Shown here piece after piece: positions 4,600 through 7,108 of a stretch of 7,108 bases of DNA. This DNA is from Bacillota bacterium (GTDB taxonomy: Bacteria; Bacillota; Dehalobacteriia; UBA4068), in assembly GCA_009778255.1 (NCBI GenBank), contig WRKD01000113.1, forward strand, positions 1 to 7,108, given 5' to 3'. Within the stretch, counting starts at the first letter, position 1. Each line of letters begins with the position of its first letter. The position numbers were made by a program, and so were the translations under genes. The notes beneath the pieces were generated by a model, which was not told the origin of the DNA, ran no database searches, and worked only from the letters and a program-made list of their open reading frames with translations.

Positions 4600-6876
4600 A
4601 TGAAAATTGTAGGAAGATCGGTAGAACGAACAGATGCTGTAGCGAAGGTGACTGGGGCAGGTATGTTTATCACAGATTTTTCACTTCCCGGGATGCTATT
4701 TGGAAAAACACTGAGAAGCCCGCATTCTCATGCCCGTATTGTAAACATCGACAGCACAAAAGCTCTTGCTCTTCCCGGTGTAAAAGCTGTTTTGACCCAT
4801 GAGAATACACCGCGGAAGCGATTCAATACATCGGCCACTATGACTTTTACCGTGCCAAATACCAAGCCGGTTTTAGATCAGCGTATCTTCGACGATCATG
4901 TAAGATATGTAGGAGACGAAGTAGCGGCGGTTGCTGCTGTCAGCGAAGAGATTGCTGAGCAAGCTTTGAAACTTATCCAAGTCGATTATGAATTACTTCC
5001 CGCTGTATATGATCCCTTATTAGCAATGGAGAGCGCCGCGCTGCCTATCCACCCTTGCCGAGAAGGAAAAAACATTCCCGGAAATATAGTGCGCATACTC
5101 TACAACGATATTGATAAAGGATTCGAAAAAAGTGATGTCATTGTAGAAGGTACATTTAAGCTGCCTGTACAAAAACAGGCGCAGCTTGAAACTCAGGCGG
5201 CGCTGGCTAATGCCGACGCGAACGGTAATCTGACCGTCTGGTCGACCACTCAGACTCCTCATCCGACCAAGATCATTCTATCGGCAGTGTTCGGTATAGC
5301 AAATAGCAAGATTCGAGTCCTTAACCCTCCCTATGTGGGCGGCGGGTTTGGCGTACGCATCGGCTGCAGCGCAAAGGCGGAACCTATTGCCGCAGCGCTG
5401 TCACTTGCTACCAGAAAGCCGGTTAAGATCGTATATAGCCGGGAAGAAGATTTTATTGCTTCCGACACCAGGCATGGCGGTTATGTCTTTGTTAGGTTAG
5501 GAGCGGCAAGAGACGGAACATTTCAAGCATTAGAATTAAAAGGAATTTTGAATGCCGGCGCTTACTGTAGTTTCAGTGTGGAAACACCGGGAGTTTTGGG
5601 GGCCATGGGCTTAGCCGTTTATTGTATTCCTCATGCTAATTACTATGGCCATAGCGTTTATACAAATACAACGCCCGCCGGCGCCTTCAGGGGTTTTGGT
5701 AATACTCAGGCTATGTCTGCTATTGAATCTGCTGTGGATATGATGGCGGCAAAATTAGGCATTGATGCGCTGGAATTAAGGCTAAAAAACATTATCAAAG
5801 TAGGCGACCCTTGGTGCTTGCCCTATCCATGCCAATCAACTGGTTTAGCCGAGTGCATCAAAGAAGGGGCGAAGCGGATAGGTTGGGAAGAGCGGGGTAA
5901 AAGAATAACAAATGATCCGCATAAGCGCAGGGGCATAGGCATGGGTGTGAGTACGCATGTCAGCAACTCTTGGCCTTTCTGTGTTGACTACGATAACGCA
6001 ATTATAACCATGCAACAGGATGGTTCGATGCAACTGGCAGTTGGTGTTCCGGAGATAGGCTGTGGATCTGCGACTACTTTGGCCCAATTGGCAGCCGAGA
6101 TTCTGGGCGTTAGCTTTAAGCGCATTAGTGTTGTTCAAGGTGATACTGCTGCTACGCCATTTGATATCGGTTCTCATGCCAGCCGTACACTATACGCTGC
6201 GGGAACAGCCGTGCTAGCCGCTGCGCAACAACTAAAGCGGGAGATATTACAATATGCCGCTGAAGAATATCATATTTCAGTGGAGAAATTGGATATTATA
6301 GACGGAGTGATTAAAGACATAAAAAGCGAGGGAGTTTTTGTTGAGCTTAATGAATTTGTCTGGCAAGCGCATCTACGAAACCGTCAGTTTATTGGAATAG
6401 GGCAAACAGTGCCGGGCAACGCGCCGCCCTGGCAAGCTCATTTTGCAGAAATAGAGGTCGATCTTACTACCGGCAAAATCGATGTGCTAAAGATAGTCGC
6501 TGCTCACGACGTGGGAAAAGCTGTTAATCCGCAGATCGTAGAAGGACAGATCGAAGGCGGAGTACTGATGGGCGTCGGCTATGCTACCACTGAAGAGATA
6601 CGTTATGATACAAAGGGCCGGCAACAAAGCTATAATTATCATAATTACATGCTGCCTACAGCGGCAGACCGACCAGAGATCGAAGCGGTGATCATCGAAA
6701 CCTGCGACCCCAGCGGCCCTTTGGGAGCGAAAGGAGTGGGAGAAACCGGAACAACGCCAACACCTGCGGCTATAATGAACGCCGTTTATGATGCTTTAGG
6801 TATACGTTTCATGGAGCTGCCGTTGAATCAAGAAAGGGTTTATAGAGCGATAAAGAGGCTAGAGGAAAGAGTGTGA
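4600..6876 (+). CDS. Molybdenum hydroxylase molybdopterin-binding catalytic subunit (XdhA/CoxL family)
   Basis: This 758-residue large subunit binds the molybdopterin cofactor and hydroxylates the substrate with water-derived oxygen. The N-terminal a/b-hammerhead domain (about 15-145) has RSPHSHARI and YVGDEVAAV. The Moco domains have Q191 and ET (197-198, the ETQ segment), VGGGFG (246-251) and GAFRGFG (362-367). They also have EIGCG (485-489), ASRTLYAAG (527-535), AHDVGKAVNP (635-644) and GAKGVGE (709-715). E715 matches the catalytic Glu1261 of bovine xanthine oxidase, Q191 its Gln767 and R364 its Arg880. Two positions differ. The place of Glu802 is I254 (GGGFGVRIG), and the Gln of EIGQG is C488. 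The loop lacks the AYRCSF motif of aerobic CO dehydrogenase, so CO is an unlikely substrate. A purine, N-heterocycle or aldehyde hydroxylase is possible; I cannot choose between them. An alternative start at 4582 would add six residues. It is the last gene of the operon in view, 14 nt after the small subunit. Confidence 0.94.
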   Translation: MKIVGRSVERTDAVAKVTGAGMFITDFSLPGMLFGKTLRSPHSHARIVNIDSTKALALPGVKAVLTHENTPRKRFNTSATMTFTVPNTKPVLDQRIFDDHVRYVGDEVAAVAAVSEEIAEQALKLIQVDYELLPAVYDPLLAMESAALPIHPCREGKNIPGNIVRILYNDIDKGFEKSDVIVEGTFKLPVQKQAQLETQAALANADANGNLTVWSTTQTPHPTKIILSAVFGIANSKIRVLNPPYVGGGFGVRIGCSAKAEPIAAALSLATRKPVKIVYSREEDFIASDTRHGGYVFVRLGAARDGTFQALELKGILNAGAYCSFSVETPGVLGAMGLAVYCIPHANYYGHSVYTNTTPAGAFRGFGNTQAMSAIESAVDMMAAKLGIDALELRLKNIIKVGDPWCLPYPCQSTGLAECIKEGAKRIGWEERGKRITNDPHKRRGIGMGVSTHVSNSWPFCVDYDNAIITMQQDGSMQLAVGVPEIGCGSATTLAQLAAEILGVSFKRISVVQGDTAATPFDIGSHASRTLYAAGTAVLAAAQQLKREILQYAAEEYHISVEKLDIIDGVIKDIKSEGVFVELNEFVWQAHLRNRQFIGIGQTVPGNAPPWQAHFAEIEVDLTTGKIDVLKIVAAHDVGKAVNPQIVEGQIEGGVLMGVGYATTEEIRYDTKGRQQSYNYHNYMLPTAADRPEIEAVIIETCDPSGPLGAKGVGETGTTPTPAAIMNAVYDALGIRFMELPLNQERVYRAIKRLEERV

Positions 6877-6879
6877 AGA

Positions 6880-6897
6880 AGAGCGTGACGACGCTTT
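6880..6897 (+). other. Small hairpin directly after the operon
   Basis: AGCGT (6882-6886) pairs with ACGCT (6891-6895) around a 4-nt loop. A wobble and an A-T pair extend the stem to 6880 and 6897. It starts 4 nt after the stop codon. Only three T residues follow the ACGC arm, so it is a weak terminator candidate at best and may only protect the 3' end. Confidence 0.3.
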
Positions 6898-6996
6898 AGC
6901 TAGTGCATTTGCTGAGGTTTTGCGTAGTAAAAGTCGGCAAGGTTAAAGATGCTTTTTCCTGATTCAAAACCGCTCCAAATTTCTTGTTATTTATTG

Positions 6997-7040
6997 TAGT
7001 TTTTGGGGACTAAGTTTCTTAAGGGCGCCTCTAAAAACTA
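6997..7040. repeat. Imperfect inverted repeat in the right intergenic region
   Basis: TAGTTTTT (6997-7004) pairs perfectly with AAAAACTA (7033-7040). GGGG (7005-7008) continues the stem with CTCT-side bases 7029-7032 through two G-T wobbles, giving about 12 bp around a 20-nt loop. No ORF of note lies in 6877-7108 on either strand. It may be the end of a mobile element or a dispersed repeat, but no transposase is visible. Confidence 0.45.
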
Positions 7041-7080
7041 GCTTTACAACTCTGCCAAATTAGCGTAACTATCATTTTCT

Positions 7081-7108
7081 CGTCATTGCGGCCTTCGCGC
7101 CGCAATCC
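7081..7108. repeat. Palindromic repeat at the window edge, resembling dispersed CGTCATTGCG...GCAATCC elements
   Basis: ATTGCGGC (7085-7092) is a perfect inverted match to GCCGCAAT (7099-7106), with a 6-nt loop. The outer bases CGTC (7081-7084) and CC (7107-7108) fit the general form of a short palindromic repeat scattered in intergenic regions of many bacterial genomes (CGTCATTGCGAG ... AAGCAATCC). That family link is from memory. The element may continue beyond the window. Confidence 0.55.

Noticed and set aside
3225..6876. Aerobic CO dehydrogenase or 4-hydroxybenzoyl-CoA reductase
   Set aside because: The gene order is that of cox, but the large subunit lacks the AYRCSF loop and the FAD subunit lacks the 4Fe-4S insert of the CoA reductase. 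The generic molybdenum hydroxylase call is safer.
6873..6899. GTG-started eight-codon frame overlapping the large-subunit stop as a further operon gene
   Set aside because: It ends in TAG after eight codons and shows no similarity to any maturation gene. It is chance.

Overview
The window looks like chromosomal DNA of a low-to-moderate GC anaerobic Firmicute. UvrB aligns, from memory, closest to Bacillus/Clostridia-type UvrB. Ribosome binding sites are strong AGGAGG types, the promoters are TTGACA/TATAAT-like, and a molybdenum hydroxylase is encoded as three separate subunits. A Negativicutes or Clostridia host is plausible, but this is an inference and not proven by anything here.

Layout. 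(1) Positions 1-556, minus strand: a pirin-family cupin gene that runs off the left edge. (2) 557-837: a very AT-rich divergent intergenic region with several perfect palindromes and a good sigma-A promoter (733-761) reading into uvrB. (3) 838-2820, plus strand: complete uvrB, the nucleotide excision repair helicase. (4) 2809-2970: a tandem array of a 14-bp unit (two related 7-mers) that starts inside the last codons of uvrB and carries its stop codon. (5) 2986-3198: a compact regulatory leader. It holds a near-consensus promoter, a 20-bp inverted repeat overlapping the -10 box, a 25-codon ORF with two Trp codons, and an intrinsic terminator. A 9-nt segment of the ORF is perfectly complementary to the 5' arm and loop of that terminator, which is the layout of a transcription attenuator. 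(6) 3225-6876: a three-gene operon for a xanthine dehydrogenase-family molybdenum hydroxylase, in the order FAD subunit, 2Fe-2S subunit, molybdopterin subunit (the coxM-S-L order). (7) 6877-7108: no gene; two inverted repeats and, at the right edge, what looks like a dispersed palindromic repeat.

How the parts work together. The three molybdenum hydroxylase subunits should assemble into one enzyme. Substrate would be hydroxylated at Mo, and electrons would pass through two 2Fe-2S clusters to FAD. The substrate cannot be read from the sequence: the catalytic Glu and the substrate-side Arg of xanthine oxidases are kept, but the second xanthine-binding Glu and a conserved Moco-side Gln are replaced. 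The most interesting part of the window is the leader in front of this operon, which suggests two layers of control: a repressor site at the promoter and conditional termination before the first gene. UvrB and the pirin are separate transcription units with no evident functional link to the operon.
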